From the NCBI RefSeq assembly GCF_947495625.1, contig NZ_CANLZW010000005.1, positions 62,001 to 126,000 of the forward strand: a stretch of 64,000 nt of DNA, read 5' to 3'. The stretch comes from an uncultured Cocleimonas sp. (GTDB taxonomy: Bacteria > Pseudomonadota > Gammaproteobacteria > Thiotrichales > Thiotrichaceae). Each line of letters begins with the position of its first letter. Within the stretch, counting starts at the first letter, position 1. The notes below the pieces were generated by a model. The model was not told the origin of the DNA. It did no database searches and saw only the letters and a program-made list of their open reading frames with translations. A program made the position numbers and the translations under genes. Shown in pieces: positions 54,881 to 64,000 of this stretch.

Positions 54881-55116
54881 TTTGTATTTACCTTTTATAT
54901 TAGCTTTGAATTTAATCTATTAATTCAATTTGATTCATATTTAGATGATTAATGTTTGGTTGATTAGTGTTTAGTCGCGAAGGCTTGGATTGATTTTATG
55001 ACAAGCATAAATACCAAGGATCTAAATTGGGTTTGGGGTTTCTATCTTGTTCCAGGCTCGCAAAAACTATTAGCGTTTTGAGTGTAGTCTATATTGATGT
55101 GTTAGGGGAAAACTAT

Positions 55117-55143
55117 AAAACACCCTAAAAGTAGGGGGGTGAC
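55117..55143 (+). repeat. Dispersed G-run element, copy 16 (mini)
   Basis: A4, CA, stem CCCTA, loop AAAG, stem TAGGG, GGGTGAC; the stem is extended to five pairs. It lies in the gap between the SDR and the periplasmic binding protein. Confidence 0.8.
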
Positions 55144-55188
55144 TAATTCAATTTATTTTCGTTGTAGTTACATGATTGGCGTTCGGGT

Positions 55189-55995
55189 TTAGGGTGCTGA
55201 AACAACGCTGTATTTAAGTAAAATATCTTGAAATTTCTTTTCTATTTCCATTTCAATAAGCACTTCACGTATTTTTTCAAACATGGCTTTTTTCTCTGGG
55301 GTATCCGCGGCTTTGGAAAAAAGGATAAACACAGGTCTGATTCGTTTGAAATGAAAGGGCAGCATTTCGACTTCATCTAAAAGATTCATTTCTTTCAAAA
55401 GATGTTGTGTCGACATCTCTGGGGCTATCAACACGTCGATTCTTTCGATCATGAGTTTTTTTATGGATTGTGTGTAGCTTCTTGTTTCCTCGACTGAAAA
55501 TTCACCCCTTTCAACCGCATCATCAAATTCTTTATTGATGGATACACCTCTAATTTTACCAATGATTTTTCCTGAAAAATTGTTGATGTTTTTAATCTGG
55601 AATTGTTGTCCTTTTTTGATAAAAATACGCATTTCTGACCAGGCTATTGGGATATCCACATAGGTCGCATATTTTTCGCGTTCAGGAGTTTTGTATAAAC
55701 CTATCGCTCCATCTATTACGCCGTTTTCAAGATATTGCAAAAGTCGTTCATGCGGATAAGGGTTGACGTCGATTTTGATTTTGCTACGCGCCATAACCTC
55801 ATCGATAACATCAAAATAGACGCCTAGATATTCTCCATCTACTTTCCATTTACGGGGAGGGGTTTGGGTATCGCCAAATCCAAAAGTAAGGGATTGAGCA
55901 TTTACTGTCTGAGTTGTAATAAACCCACTGCACATCACCAAGATGGCAGTAAAAGTGCAGAGCACTCTATATCCAACTAAGCTGCTTATATTCAT
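55189..55995 (-). CDS. Periplasmic substrate-binding protein (SBP_bac_3-like)
   Basis: 268 residues. Signal peptide ends near VNAQS. The mature domain has LTFGFGDTQTPPRKWKVDGEYLGVYFDVIDEVMARSKIKID and later IRGVSINKEFDDAVERGEF, the two-lobe pattern of amino-acid-type binding proteins. No permease genes adjoin, so it may serve a distant transporter or act as a sensor partner. Monocistronic. Confidence 0.8.
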   Translation of the reverse strand: MNISSLVGYRVLCTFTAILVMCSGFITTQTVNAQSLTFGFGDTQTPPRKWKVDGEYLGVYFDVIDEVMARSKIKIDVNPYPHERLLQYLENGVIDGAIGLYKTPEREKYATYVDIPIAWSEMRIFIKKGQQFQIKNINNFSGKIIGKIRGVSINKEFDDAVERGEFSVEETRSYTQSIKKLMIERIDVLIAPEMSTQHLLKEMNLLDEVEMLPFHFKRIRPVFILFSKAADTPEKKAMFEKIREVLIEMEIEKKFQDILLKYSVVSAP

Positions 55996-56203
55996 ACTCT
56001 CCTATCGATCCTAATAGTTTTGTTATTATTTTGAGGCTTTATAACTCTTATTATTATTTGTATAGCATACATTTATTCTCGGTTATAAAGTAGTTTTTTT
56101 AAGTAGGTATTAATGATTTTTGATCAGTGCCCAGCCTTAGCGTAGTCAATATCAGAGCGCAGTAACGATAGCCCTAGGTGGTGATGTTTTGATTAAATAT
56201 ATG

Positions 56204-56231
56204 AAAAAACGGCTTAAAGTAGGGGGGTGAC
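56204..56231 (+). repeat. Dispersed G-run element, copy 17 (mini)
   Basis: A6, CGG, stem CTTA, loop AAG, stem TAGG, GGGGTGAC. It lies between the binding protein gene and the CoA-transferase gene. Confidence 0.8.
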
Positions 56232-56244
56232 CTATTTAATCTAA

Positions 56245-57333
56245 TTACCAATTAATATCGATTCCAGATTCCATCACAGTAACATTTTCAGATGTCTCAA
56301 CAGCCTCACCATCAATCCATGCCGCAAATTGTGGATTAGCATTATTCAGGTTACCTCTTGAAATAATCTGCGGATGTCTGGCGACTTCATCTGCCAGCAA
56401 TATCGGTTCATAACAACAATCGACACCTTCAAAAACGGCGTTCCAATGAGAAAGCGATTCTGTTTTAAATAGCTCCGTAATTTCTTGAATGAGTGAGGTT
56501 TGCGGAAGAGCATCTGATTGCCTATCAATCCATTCTGGTTTCGACAGGGCTTTACAAAACGCTAGCCAAAATTTCATTTCTAAAGGCGCGAGTGCAATAA
56601 ATCGATCATCAGCCGTTTGGTAAATATTGTAACAAGCGGCACCACCGTTTAATAACAGCGCTTCGCGTTCTGGATTTTTATTGTGAGTGTTCTCATGGAA
56701 ATTTAAGTACTGCCAGGCCAGTGCAGATTCATACAGGCTGATATCAATGAAAGCGCCCTTATTGGTATTGGTGCGACTTAATAGCGCTGCCAATATCGTA
56801 TTAGAGGCTTGCATCGCGCCTGCGTGATCGGCTATCGGCGGAAACGACATAACGGGTCTTTCGCTAATACCTGAGTTACTCAATGCGCCACTGACCGCGC
56901 AGTAAGTGAGATCGTGTCCGGCTCTCTGTTCGTAAGGACCGTTTTGTCCGAAGCCTGAAAGGGCGCAATGGATAAGTGTGGGATTGAGTTGATTTAATGC
57001 GTCTCGATCGAAGCCTAATCGCGCCATCACTCCGGGACGAAAAGATTCGAGGAGTACATCGGCATCTTTAATGAGTTTTCTCAGCGATTCTTTTCCAGAT
57101 TCCTGTTTCAGGTCTATTTTGACAATGCGCTTGCCGCGATTGAGGTGTTGGTAAATGGGAGAGTAGTCGGATTCATCAACCGAATCTGACATAAAATGTC
57201 GCATGGGATCACCCGCAGGTGGTTCAACCTTAATCACATTTGCGCCAAGATCGGCGAGTTGCCTTGTCGCATAAGGACCAGGAATATATTGCGAGAGATC
57301 GAGAATTTTATATTGAGACAGAAAGGTGTTCAT
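56245..57333 (-). CDS. CaiB/BaiF family CoA-transferase
   Basis: 362 residues. LDLSQYIPGPYATRQLADLGANVIKVEPP is the family N-terminus and GHDLTYCAVSGALSNSG contains the catalytic Asp. Type III CoA-transferases move CoA from one acyl-CoA to another acid. As the last gene of the liv-ligase operon, 29 bases after the ligase, it likely processes the same imported substrate. The substrate is not known; alpha-methylacyl-CoA racemase activity is also seen in this family. Confidence 0.88.
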   Translation of the reverse strand: MNTFLSQYKILDLSQYIPGPYATRQLADLGANVIKVEPPAGDPMRHFMSDSVDESDYSPIYQHLNRGKRIVKIDLKQESGKESLRKLIKDADVLLESFRPGVMARLGFDRDALNQLNPTLIHCALSGFGQNGPYEQRAGHDLTYCAVSGALSNSGISERPVMSFPPIADHAGAMQASNTILAALLSRTNTNKGAFIDISLYESALAWQYLNFHENTHNKNPEREALLLNGGAACYNIYQTADDRFIALAPLEMKFWLAFCKALSKPEWIDRQSDALPQTSLIQEITELFKTESLSHWNAVFEGVDCCYEPILLADEVARHPQIISRGNLNNANPQFAAWIDGEAVETSENVTVMESGIDINW

Positions 57334-57362
57334 ATACTCAGTGTTGCCCTAATCATGATTGA

Positions 57363-58595
57363 TTAGTCGTAGTCTCGTGCGTCTTCGATAACAGTGCCAT
57401 CGTTAGGCAGGCTGCCAATTTCAACGAATTCTACTTCACCACGTAGTTTGCAGATATCTCTAATGCTGGTGCTGATTTCGTTAGCAAGTTCATCAGAGCT
57501 TTGATCGGTTTCACACTTTAGGGTGAGCTGATCGCTTTCGTTTTCCCAGCTAACGACTAAACGTACTTTGGCTAATTCTGGGTGGCGTTTGAATACCTTA
57601 TCAACCTGTTCTGGGTGGATAAACATACCGCGCACTTTTGCGGTTTGATCGGCTCGTCCCATCCAGCCTTTGATACGTTTATTGGTGCGACCACAGGGGC
57701 TTTGCCCTTCCATAATTGCAGATAAATCACCTGTTGCAAAGCGGATTAAAGGGTAATCAGGGTTGAGGCTAGTCACAACTACTTCGCCCACTTCGCCATC
57801 TTCAACGAGGTCACCCGTACCGGGTCGGACGATTTCTAAATAGATACCTTCATCGATGATTAAGCCTTCTTGAGCTTCTGATTCATAGGCGATCAATCCA
57901 AGGTCAGCAGAGGAATAACATTGATAAACTGCAATACCATTTTCTGCAAAATTAGCGCGAATTGACGGTGGTAAAGCTTCGCCTGTGACCAGTGCTTTGG
58001 TAATTGAACTGACATCTGCATCCAGAGATTCAGCTTTATCCAGAATGATTTTAAGGAAAGAGGGCGTACCAATGTAACTGTCTGGTTTTAAATCAGCGAT
58101 GGTTTGAATTTGTAATTCTGTCTGGCCCGTTCCTGCTGGTATTACTGCGCAGCCTAAGGCCTGTGCGCTGTTTTCCAGCATGATGCCTGCAGGCGTAAAG
58201 TGATAGGCAAAACAGTTATGCGCGATTCCACCTGAACGAAAACCTGCGGCATAAAGTGAACGTGCAAAACGTGCGAAATCTTCTTTCTTGGTGCCGGGTT
58301 CGTAGATAGGGCCGGGTGATGCAAATATATGCGATAGCTTGATGCCTTTGGCGTCTAATCCACCAAAAGGACGATCCTTCTTTTGTAGTTCGATGAGCTC
58401 GGATTTGCGCGTGATGGGTAGCTTTGCGATATCCGCTGTTGATGTAATCGAAGCCGGATCGAAGTCTTTTAATACTTTCGCATACGCAGTAGTGTTTGCT
58501 TTGGCATGCGCTACCTGATCTGCAACAGCTTTTATTAGGGCTTGTTCACGATCAGCTGGCGTTCGGGTTTCAAGTGCATCGTAAAAATCTGACAT
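57363..58595 (-). CDS. Phenylacetate-CoA ligase-like AMP-forming enzyme
   Basis: 410 residues, the PaaK-type short ANL fold. YQCYSSADLGLIAYES and RFATGDLSAIMEG are characteristic, with IFASPGPIYEP corresponding to the P-loop region. It activates an acid to its CoA thioester via an adenylate. It is similar to ligases in benzoate/phenylacetate and related clusters, but I cannot fix the acid. It follows livF by about 125 bases, of which 29 are copy 18 of the dispersed repeat. Confidence 0.85.
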   Translation of the reverse strand: MSDFYDALETRTPADREQALIKAVADQVAHAKANTTAYAKVLKDFDPASITSTADIAKLPITRKSELIELQKKDRPFGGLDAKGIKLSHIFASPGPIYEPGTKKEDFARFARSLYAAGFRSGGIAHNCFAYHFTPAGIMLENSAQALGCAVIPAGTGQTELQIQTIADLKPDSYIGTPSFLKIILDKAESLDADVSSITKALVTGEALPPSIRANFAENGIAVYQCYSSADLGLIAYESEAQEGLIIDEGIYLEIVRPGTGDLVEDGEVGEVVVTSLNPDYPLIRFATGDLSAIMEGQSPCGRTNKRIKGWMGRADQTAKVRGMFIHPEQVDKVFKRHPELAKVRLVVSWENESDQLTLKCETDQSSDELANEISTSIRDICKLRGEVEFVEIGSLPNDGTVIEDARDYD

Positions 58596-58668
58596 AACGC
58601 TTAATTCTCAACAGTTTTAATAAGGAATAGTAGGTGTTGATAATAATCGCTAAATGTTAAGTAAAAAA

Positions 58669-58697
58669 GACACCCCCCTACTTTAAGGCACTTTTTT
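58669..58697 (-). repeat. Dispersed G-run element, copy 18 (mini, minus orientation)
   Basis: Read on the minus strand: A6, GTG, stem CCT(T), loop AAAG, TAGG, GGGGTGTC. It is one of only two copies pointing this way and the only one on the liv operon side. Confidence 0.8.
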
Positions 58698-58721
58698 GTA
58701 TAAGGATTCTAAGAGAATCCT

Positions 58722-59534
58722 TTACGCCAACCAACGCTTACGACGACGGTAATGTTTAACATCACGGAAGCTTTTCTTATCACCATCACTGAGTCCGAGG
58801 TAGAACTCTTTAACGTCTTCGTTTTCAGAGAGGGCTTTAGCTTCGCCATCCATTACCACGCGGCCATTTTCTAGAATATAGCCATAGGTTGCATAGCGTA
58901 ATGCGACCGAGACATTTTGCTCGGCGAGTAAAAACGTAACGCCTTCTTTTTCATTCAAAGACTTTACGATTTCAAAAATTTCTTCAACCAATTGAGGGGC
59001 AAGTCCCATCGATGGTTCATCCAGTAGGATTAATTTGGGTTTTGCCATGAGCGCGCGACCAACAGCAACCATTTGTTGCTCTCCACCAGAGGTATAACCT
59101 GCCTGGCTTTTGCGGCGTTCTTTTAGGCGTGGAAAGTATGTATATACTTTTTCCAGATCTTCGGCGATGGCTTTGCGACCATCTTTACGGATATAGGCAC
59201 CTGTTAACAGGTTTTCTTCTACTGTTAAATGTTCGAAACAGTGACGGCCTTCCATAACTTGTACAACACCCTTTTTTACAAGCTCAGTAGGGGAGAGGTC
59301 TTGGATTTGCTCTCCTTCAAAACTGATAGAACCTTTGGTTACTTCACCACGTTCTGTCTTAAGGATGTTTGAAATTGATTTAATGGTAGTTGTTTTGCCA
59401 GCACCGTTTGCACCGAGTAAGGCCACGATTCCGCCTTTAGGCACATCTAGGGATACCCCTTTAAGTACAAGAATGACGTGATCATAAATCACTTCGATAT
59501 TCTTAATGCTGAGGATATTGTTTTCTGTCGACAT
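58722..59534 (-). CDS. livF: Branched-chain amino acid ABC transporter ATPase LivF-like
   Basis: 270 residues. Walker A GANGAGKTT, signature YTSGGEQQM, Walker B LILLDEPSMGLAPQ. It has a longer, basic C-terminus (FRDVKHYRRRKRWLA) than E. coli LivF. With LivG it powers uptake. It follows livK across about 130 bases that contain two hairpins, so livK may be expressed above livF. Confidence 0.92.
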   Translation of the reverse strand: MSTENNILSIKNIEVIYDHVILVLKGVSLDVPKGGIVALLGANGAGKTTTIKSISNILKTERGEVTKGSISFEGEQIQDLSPTELVKKGVVQVMEGRHCFEHLTVEENLLTGAYIRKDGRKAIAEDLEKVYTYFPRLKERRKSQAGYTSGGEQQMVAVGRALMAKPKLILLDEPSMGLAPQLVEEIFEIVKSLNEKEGVTFLLAEQNVSVALRYATYGYILENGRVVMDGEAKALSENEDVKEFYLGLSDGDKKSFRDVKHYRRRKRWLA

Positions 59535-59584
59535 AATTAACTATCACCAGGTTTGATTTATTAGGTTAAATTTATTTAAGAGAA

Positions 59585-59642
59585 GACCACCATTTACGAG
59601 GTGGCCCTCTCAAATAAAGGACTACTTTTTGACAAGTAGCCT
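59585..59642 (-). promoter_or_regulatory. Two intergenic hairpins between livK and livF
   Basis: CCACC/GGTGG (59587-59604) and GGCTACTT/AAGTAGTCC with one bulge (59619-59640) on the minus-strand transcript. They resemble the attenuating stem-loops often found after high-expression binding-protein genes in ABC operons; no strong T-run is present. Confidence 0.5.
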
Positions 59643-59665
59643 TACAACTTTCTTACTGTTTTTTC

Positions 59666-60958
59666 TTACTTACAATCGCGTTCTTTTATACTATTTTCTT
59701 TAGCATAAGCTGCAGAATCTTCTGCGATTAATGGATCAATCACTGAACGATCTGATTCTACGAAGTCGGTAATTAATGACCATTTCTTGGCTTTTGCATC
59801 CCATTGCTGGATTGCACCTAAACCAGGGCCACCGTGATTCGCACAAGTAACATTGATCTCAGGACCAAATCCTTCTAAACCAAGTGCTTTCATGCGATCC
59901 TGGTCAATCTTCAGAGATTCCATACCATCACGCATCTGTGCACCGGTTAGATCTTTAGTGCTGTGGATTTTTTGCGCGTTAGCTGCTGCTTCTGCTGCAA
60001 GCATTGCTGCGTACATGCCACGATTGTATAAAGCTGTACCAAGGTTAGAACCATCACCGGCTGCTTTACCTGCATCTTTAACAAACTTTTTGAGTTCATC
60101 AAATATCGGATAGTTATCACCTACACCATGGAAGGTAACCGCTTTATAGCCGTTTGCTTTATCGCCAGCTGGTAATACGTCATTTTCAGAACCTGACCAC
60201 CAAATACCAATGAACTTAGACATATCAAAACGAATATTAGTCGCTTCTTTGATTGCTACCTGGTTCATTACACCCCAACCATACATGATGATGTAATCAG
60301 GACGGTCACGACGAAGTTGAAGCCATTGAGATTTTTGCTCTTGACCAGGATGGTCTACAGGAATCAGTGTTAACACGTAACCATGTTTTTTAGCCAGTTC
60401 TTCCAATGTACGGATTGGCTCTTTACCGTATGCAGAGTTGTGGTAAACCAGAGAGATTTTTTTACCTTTTAAATCTCCTTTCTCTTCATCAGAAATGTGC
60501 TTGATAATAACTGACGCACCATCCCAGTAATTAGCAGGGTAGTTAAATACGTGACTGAACACTTTACCGTTTGCAGCTGATGTACGACCATAACCCATGG
60601 TGTGCATTGGGATATCATCTGCAGTTACTTTAGGAATTAACTGATACGTGATACCGGTTGAAAGTGGCTGATAAACTAAAGCACCTTCTTTGGTCGACTC
60701 ATAACACTCAACACCTTTTGCTGTGTTATAGGCTGTTTCACATTCAGGTGTCAGGATTTTTGCGCCTCCAATACCACCATCACGCTCATTCAACAAAGTG
60801 AAATAATCGGCGTATCCATCTGCAAATTCTGCTCCGTTCGGTCCGTAAGGCCCAGTTCGATAACTAAGCATCGGGAATGTAAGGTCAGCTGCTACAGGGA
60901 CAGATGTCGCCAGTATCGTTGCTGCCACAAGAGCTGCACCAAATTGTTTTATTTTCAT
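59666..60958 (-). CDS. livK: Branched-chain-type ABC transporter substrate-binding protein
   Basis: 430 residues. Signal peptide (1-24, cleavage near VAADL). The fold is the type I periplasmic binding protein seen in LivJ/LivK-type systems: DYFTLLNERDGGIGGAKI, LKGKKISLVYHNSAYGKEP and PDYIIMYGWG. The length is typical of liv relatives for aromatic or carboxylate substrates rather than amino acids (about 345). The neighbouring ligase and CoA-transferase support a carboxylic acid ligand. The gene symbol reflects the family, not a proven substrate. Confidence 0.85.
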   Translation of the reverse strand: MKIKQFGAALVAATILATSVPVAADLTFPMLSYRTGPYGPNGAEFADGYADYFTLLNERDGGIGGAKILTPECETAYNTAKGVECYESTKEGALVYQPLSTGITYQLIPKVTADDIPMHTMGYGRTSAANGKVFSHVFNYPANYWDGASVIIKHISDEEKGDLKGKKISLVYHNSAYGKEPIRTLEELAKKHGYVLTLIPVDHPGQEQKSQWLQLRRDRPDYIIMYGWGVMNQVAIKEATNIRFDMSKFIGIWWSGSENDVLPAGDKANGYKAVTFHGVGDNYPIFDELKKFVKDAGKAAGDGSNLGTALYNRGMYAAMLAAEAAANAQKIHSTKDLTGAQMRDGMESLKIDQDRMKALGLEGFGPEINVTCANHGGPGLGAIQQWDAKAKKWSLITDFVESDRSVIDPLIAEDSAAYAKENSIKERDCK

Positions 60959-61144
60959 ATTTACTCCTCTTATAAACTTTAGAGACTCTTGTATGAGAAT
61001 GATGATGGATAAAAATGGTTTAGATTCCCCAGTTTTCTCTCATCATAATCTCATGCAAAAATCTCTTACAATCGTCAGTCCACCTACTTAGTGTATTAAC
61101 TCTGTGTTCTAAGTAAGTGTACAAACGCCATTTCACTTTCTGGC

Positions 61145-62221
61145 TTAGTGGGGGAACGGCCAGAGTCGTAATTTCTCTTTCGTCATACGCCATAGCTGTG
61201 CAAGCCCATGAGGTTCAACGACTAGGAAAAACATTATCAACGCACCTATAAATAATAGTTCAAGATGTGCTGCTAAATCGGCTGGCCATCCAAAAGCACC
61301 AACCATGATATTCTTCATTAAAACAGGTACCAGAATCAGGAACGCTGCGCCTAGGAAAGATCCTAAGATACTGCCAAGTCCACCGATGATAACCATAAAT
61401 AATACTAAGAATGATTTGTCGATACCAAAGGCTTCGCCCGGTTCTGCTGAACCTAGGTAAACACCAAATAACATCGCACCTGACATACCTATATAGAACG
61501 AACTCACCGCAAATGCAGATAATTTTGCTTGAAGCGGTGGAATTCCTATAATTTCTGCAGCGATATCCATGTCATGAATAGACTTCCATGCGCGTCCTAT
61601 TCGCCCTCTGGTCAGGTTTCGTGCCATAAAGGCAAAAATGGTTACCAATGTTAAACAGAATAAGTAGGTTGCCCAGGAGGGCGCTGACGGCCCTGAAATA
61701 GCTATACCAAACATAGTACGCTCTGGTGCAGTGATCATTCCTGATGATGAGTAGTTGTAAAACCACGGGATTTTATTGAACATCCAGATCAAGAAGAATT
61801 GCGAGGCCAATGTGGCAACAGCCAGATAAAAACCTTTAATTCTTAAACTGGGAAGTCCGAATGCAATACCAACGACTGCGGTGATCAATCCTGCAAGGAT
61901 TACCACAAAGAATATATTCAATCCCGGAAAGGCGACCATCAGCTTATAACAAGAGTAGGCACCTACGGCCATAAAACCGCCGGTTCCTAAACTTACCTGA
62001 CCACAATATCCTGTAAGGATGTTTAATCCCAACGCAGCCATCGACCAAACCAGGAAGGGAACTAATACAGATTTTTCCCAATAATCATTAATAAAAAACG
62101 GTACTACAAAAAAAGCAAAAGCAAGTAGTATCCAAACCGCATAGCGATCTAACTTTATTGGAAAGGATTGCTGATCATCAGCGTAATTGGTTTTAAAATC
62201 CCCAGATTCTCTATAAAACAT
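61145..62221 (-). CDS. livM: LivM-like ABC permease
   Basis: 358 residues with about ten hydrophobic segments and the GLNILTGYCGQVSLGTGGFMAVGAY block of LivM. It pairs with LivH. It starts three bases after the livH stop and is followed by about 185 bases to livK, which contain an imperfect hairpin near 61085-61115. Confidence 0.9.
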   Translation of the reverse strand: MFYRESGDFKTNYADDQQSFPIKLDRYAVWILLAFAFFVVPFFINDYWEKSVLVPFLVWSMAALGLNILTGYCGQVSLGTGGFMAVGAYSCYKLMVAFPGLNIFFVVILAGLITAVVGIAFGLPSLRIKGFYLAVATLASQFFLIWMFNKIPWFYNYSSSGMITAPERTMFGIAISGPSAPSWATYLFCLTLVTIFAFMARNLTRGRIGRAWKSIHDMDIAAEIIGIPPLQAKLSAFAVSSFYIGMSGAMLFGVYLGSAEPGEAFGIDKSFLVLFMVIIGGLGSILGSFLGAAFLILVPVLMKNIMVGAFGWPADLAAHLELLFIGALIMFFLVVEPHGLAQLWRMTKEKLRLWPFPH

Positions 62222-62224
62222 TGT

Positions 62225-63226
62225 TTAAACCCTCTCTATGATTTTTTCACCGAACAGACCTTGTGGTCTGAACATAAGGAAGGCCAAAGCCAGAACATAG
62301 GCAAACCAGTTTTCGGTTGCTCCACCGATCATGCCGCCAATTGAAAATTCGAATAATTTTTCACCCACACCGATAATCAAGCCACCGATGATTGCACCGG
62401 GGATTGAAGTAAATCCTCCCAGTATCAATACGGGTAGTGCTTTCAATGCAATTAATGATAAGGAGAATTGAACACCAGATTTAGAGCCCCACATGATTCC
62501 GGCAACTAATGCGACGAAACCTGCGAGCGACCAAACGATAATCCATATAGTACGAAGTGATATACCAACGGTTAATGCTGCCTGGTGATCATCAGCAACT
62601 GCACGTAAAGCTCGTCCGGTTTTTGTGTATTGCGAGAATAGGGTAAGGGCGATAACCAGTAATATGGCAATACCAGCAGCCCATACATCTAACACGTCAA
62701 TATACATACCATAATATTCTGTGCCTTCTGCCGCCCAGCCTTTGGTGAAGTCTTCTAGCCAGATAGAACCACCAGATGGCAAACCTACATCCATCGTTTT
62801 AATATCAGCGCCCCACATAAGATCGCCAAAACCTTCCATGAAGTAGGCTAATCCTATGGTTGTCATAAACAGGATAATAGGCGCTTGATTGACCATATGT
62901 TTGAGGACTATTTTTTCTAATAGCCAGGCAAAGATGATCATCACAATCATCGTAAGGATGATTGCAAGGAAGGTGTTCATACCACTTCCCCAGTGATGAA
63001 TTTCAGTACCGAACATGGCATTAATCAGATGAGCAAAGGGAACTTGTCCCGTTTGAAAACCAACCAGTGTTAGTGCCGCAAATAATGCCATAACACCTTG
63101 AGCGTAGTTGAATATGCCTGATGCTTTAAAGATTAAAACAAATCCTAAAGCAACGAGAGAGTACATGATTCCGGCCATCAGACCATTCAAGATAACCTCA
63201 AGTGCATTGAGAAATAATGGACTCAT
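62225..63226 (-). CDS. livH: LivH-like ABC permease
   Basis: 333 residues, about eight membrane helices, with LVALGFVLIFKASGIFNYAQGVMALFAA, the LivH signature, and GRALRAVADDHQAALTVGI for the coupling loop to the ATPase. It contains an insertion of about 40 residues (DIKTMDVGLPSGGSIWLED) relative to E. coli LivH. It starts 45 bases after the livG stop. Confidence 0.9.
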   Translation of the reverse strand: MSPLFLNALEVILNGLMAGIMYSLVALGFVLIFKASGIFNYAQGVMALFAALTLVGFQTGQVPFAHLINAMFGTEIHHWGSGMNTFLAIILTMIVMIIFAWLLEKIVLKHMVNQAPIILFMTTIGLAYFMEGFGDLMWGADIKTMDVGLPSGGSIWLEDFTKGWAAEGTEYYGMYIDVLDVWAAGIAILLVIALTLFSQYTKTGRALRAVADDHQAALTVGISLRTIWIIVWSLAGFVALVAGIMWGSKSGVQFSLSLIALKALPVLILGGFTSIPGAIIGGLIIGVGEKLFEFSIGGMIGGATENWFAYVLALAFLMFRPQGLFGEKIIERV

Positions 63227-63271
63227 TGTTGGCTCCTTGCGTGTGTATTTAAAACTTTAGTTAAAGTTATA

Positions 63272-64000
63272 TTAGTCATCATGACTCACCCCCAAATATG
63301 CATCAATTACGGCTTGGTCATTACGCACCACATCCGGCGTTCCATCTGCAAGTTTGCAACCGTAATCAAGCACTACGATTCTGTCTGATAAATCCATTAC
63401 CACGCCGATATCGTGTTCGATTAAGGTAATTGTTGTTCCGAATACATCATTCACATCGAGTATGAAACGACTCATATCCTCTTTTTCTTCGAGGTTCATG
63501 CCAGCCATAGGCTCGTCTAATAACAGTAACTTAGGCTGTGCAGCTAATGCTCTACCTAACTCAACACGTTTCTGCATACCGTAAGGCAGTCTGCCTACGG
63601 GTGTTTTACGAATGGCTTGAATACCTAGAAAATCAATGATGTGTTCAACGCGTTCGCGGAATTCTAATTCTTCTCTTTCAGCTGGGCCTTTCCAGATTGC
63701 CTGCAAAAAGATATTGGTTTTCATGTGAGTGATACAGCCTGTCATCAAGTTGTCTAGTGTCGACATTCCTTTAAACAAAGCAATATTCTGGAAGGTACGA
63801 GCTACACCTTGTCTTGCTACTTGATAAGGCTTCATCGCTTCACGTTTTTTACCACGGAACCAGACTTCACCTTCTTGAGGATGGTAAAAACCGTTAATAA
63901 CATTCAGCATCGAGCTTTTACCGGCACCATTCGGGCCAATAATCGCGCGTATTTCACCTTCTTTGATGTCAAAACTGATATCAGTAAGAGCTTTTACACC
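63272..64000 (-). CDS. livG: Branched-chain-type ABC transporter ATPase LivG-like (5' end outside window)
   Basis: 243 residues are visible; the frame is open to the window edge, so the start lies outside. Walker A GPNGAGKSS is about 25 residues into the visible part; RLPYGMQKRVELGRAL fills the place of the signature, and LLLLDEPMAGMNLEE is the Walker B region. The C-terminal DYGCKLADGTPDVVRNDQAVIDAYLG is LivG-like. It is the first visible gene of the liv-ligase-CoA-transferase operon. Confidence 0.92.
   Translation of the reverse strand, partial: GVKALTDISFDIKEGEIRAIIGPNGAGKSSMLNVINGFYHPQEGEVWFRGKKREAMKPYQVARQGVARTFQNIALFKGMSTLDNLMTGCITHMKTNIFLQAIWKGPAEREELEFRERVEHIIDFLGIQAIRKTPVGRLPYGMQKRVELGRALAAQPKLLLLDEPMAGMNLEEKEDMSRFILDVNDVFGTTITLIEHDIGVVMDLSDRIVVLDYGCKLADGTPDVVRNDQAVIDAYLGVSHDD

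Noticed and set aside
56128-56175. REP-like sequence CCTTAGCGTAG...CGATAGCCCTAGG
   Set aside because: Resembles the hairpin at 51577 only weakly and the arms pair poorly; not enough to call.

Overview
This 64 kb window looks like chromosome of a low-GC (about 40% by eye) Gram-negative gammaproteobacterium. Supporting signs are periplasmic and lipoprotein genes, an LpxR-type outer-membrane lipid A deacylase, an RND efflux pump and acyl-CoA metabolism. The Na+-type ATPase hints at a marine or salt-exposed lifestyle. I cannot name the genus; a Thiotrichales-like relative is only a guess. No rRNA, tRNA, CRISPR array or prophage was seen.

Layout. 1-6 kb: end of a Met-rich protein, a decayed Fic-type remnant, a LysE exporter, two paralogous membrane diguanylate cyclases, and a periplasmic rhodanese/thioredoxin-like pair. 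6-13 kb: a stress island with two DUF1451-like paralogues (one broken), a PCMT-erythromycin esterase fusion, an alpha/alpha-toroid protein, a SpoIIAA-Usp fusion, and a membrane gene with an in-frame stop. 13-19.8 kb: a classical tyrosine phosphatase, an isochorismatase-like hydrolase, small secreted proteins, an alpha/beta hydrolase, a universal stress protein and MarC. 19.9-26.7 kb: a complete nine-gene N-ATPase operon, atpDCQRBEFAG. 27-36.6 kb: an AhpD-like protein, a FixL/FixJ-like pair, a two-gene RND pump and an LpxR family protein. 37-43 kb: a Ser/Thr kinase convergent with a lipoprotein / peptidoglycan-binding TPR / heme-sensor operon. 43.4-50 kb: acyl-CoA dehydrogenase, B12 adenosyltransferase, thioesterase, enoyl-CoA hydratase and a NUDIX-MBL fusion. 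50-53.4 kb: a tandem, partly decayed Pycsar-like nucleotidyl cyclase/membrane effector locus beside a REP-associated transposase with REP sequences. 53.5-64 kb: CYTH phosphatase, an atypical SDR, a periplasmic binding protein, and a liv-type ABC transporter operon ending in a CoA ligase and a CoA transferase.

The most striking unexplained structure is a dispersed intergenic repeat. It has 19 copies, about one per 3.4 kb. Its core is an A-tract, a small hairpin with loop AAAG whose arms covary between copies, and then a G-run ending in GGGGTGAC or GGGGTGTC. Copies range from 28-bp minis to modular multi-hairpin forms of 80-200 bp. Seventeen of 19 point the same way regardless of gene direction, and copies sit in nearly every larger intergenic gap. 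I know of no described family matching it.

The second most interesting locus is the Pycsar-like region: an intact PycC-type cyclase followed by a frameshifted, truncated effector, then an intact membrane effector translationally linked to a second, divergent cyclase in the order effector-cyclase.
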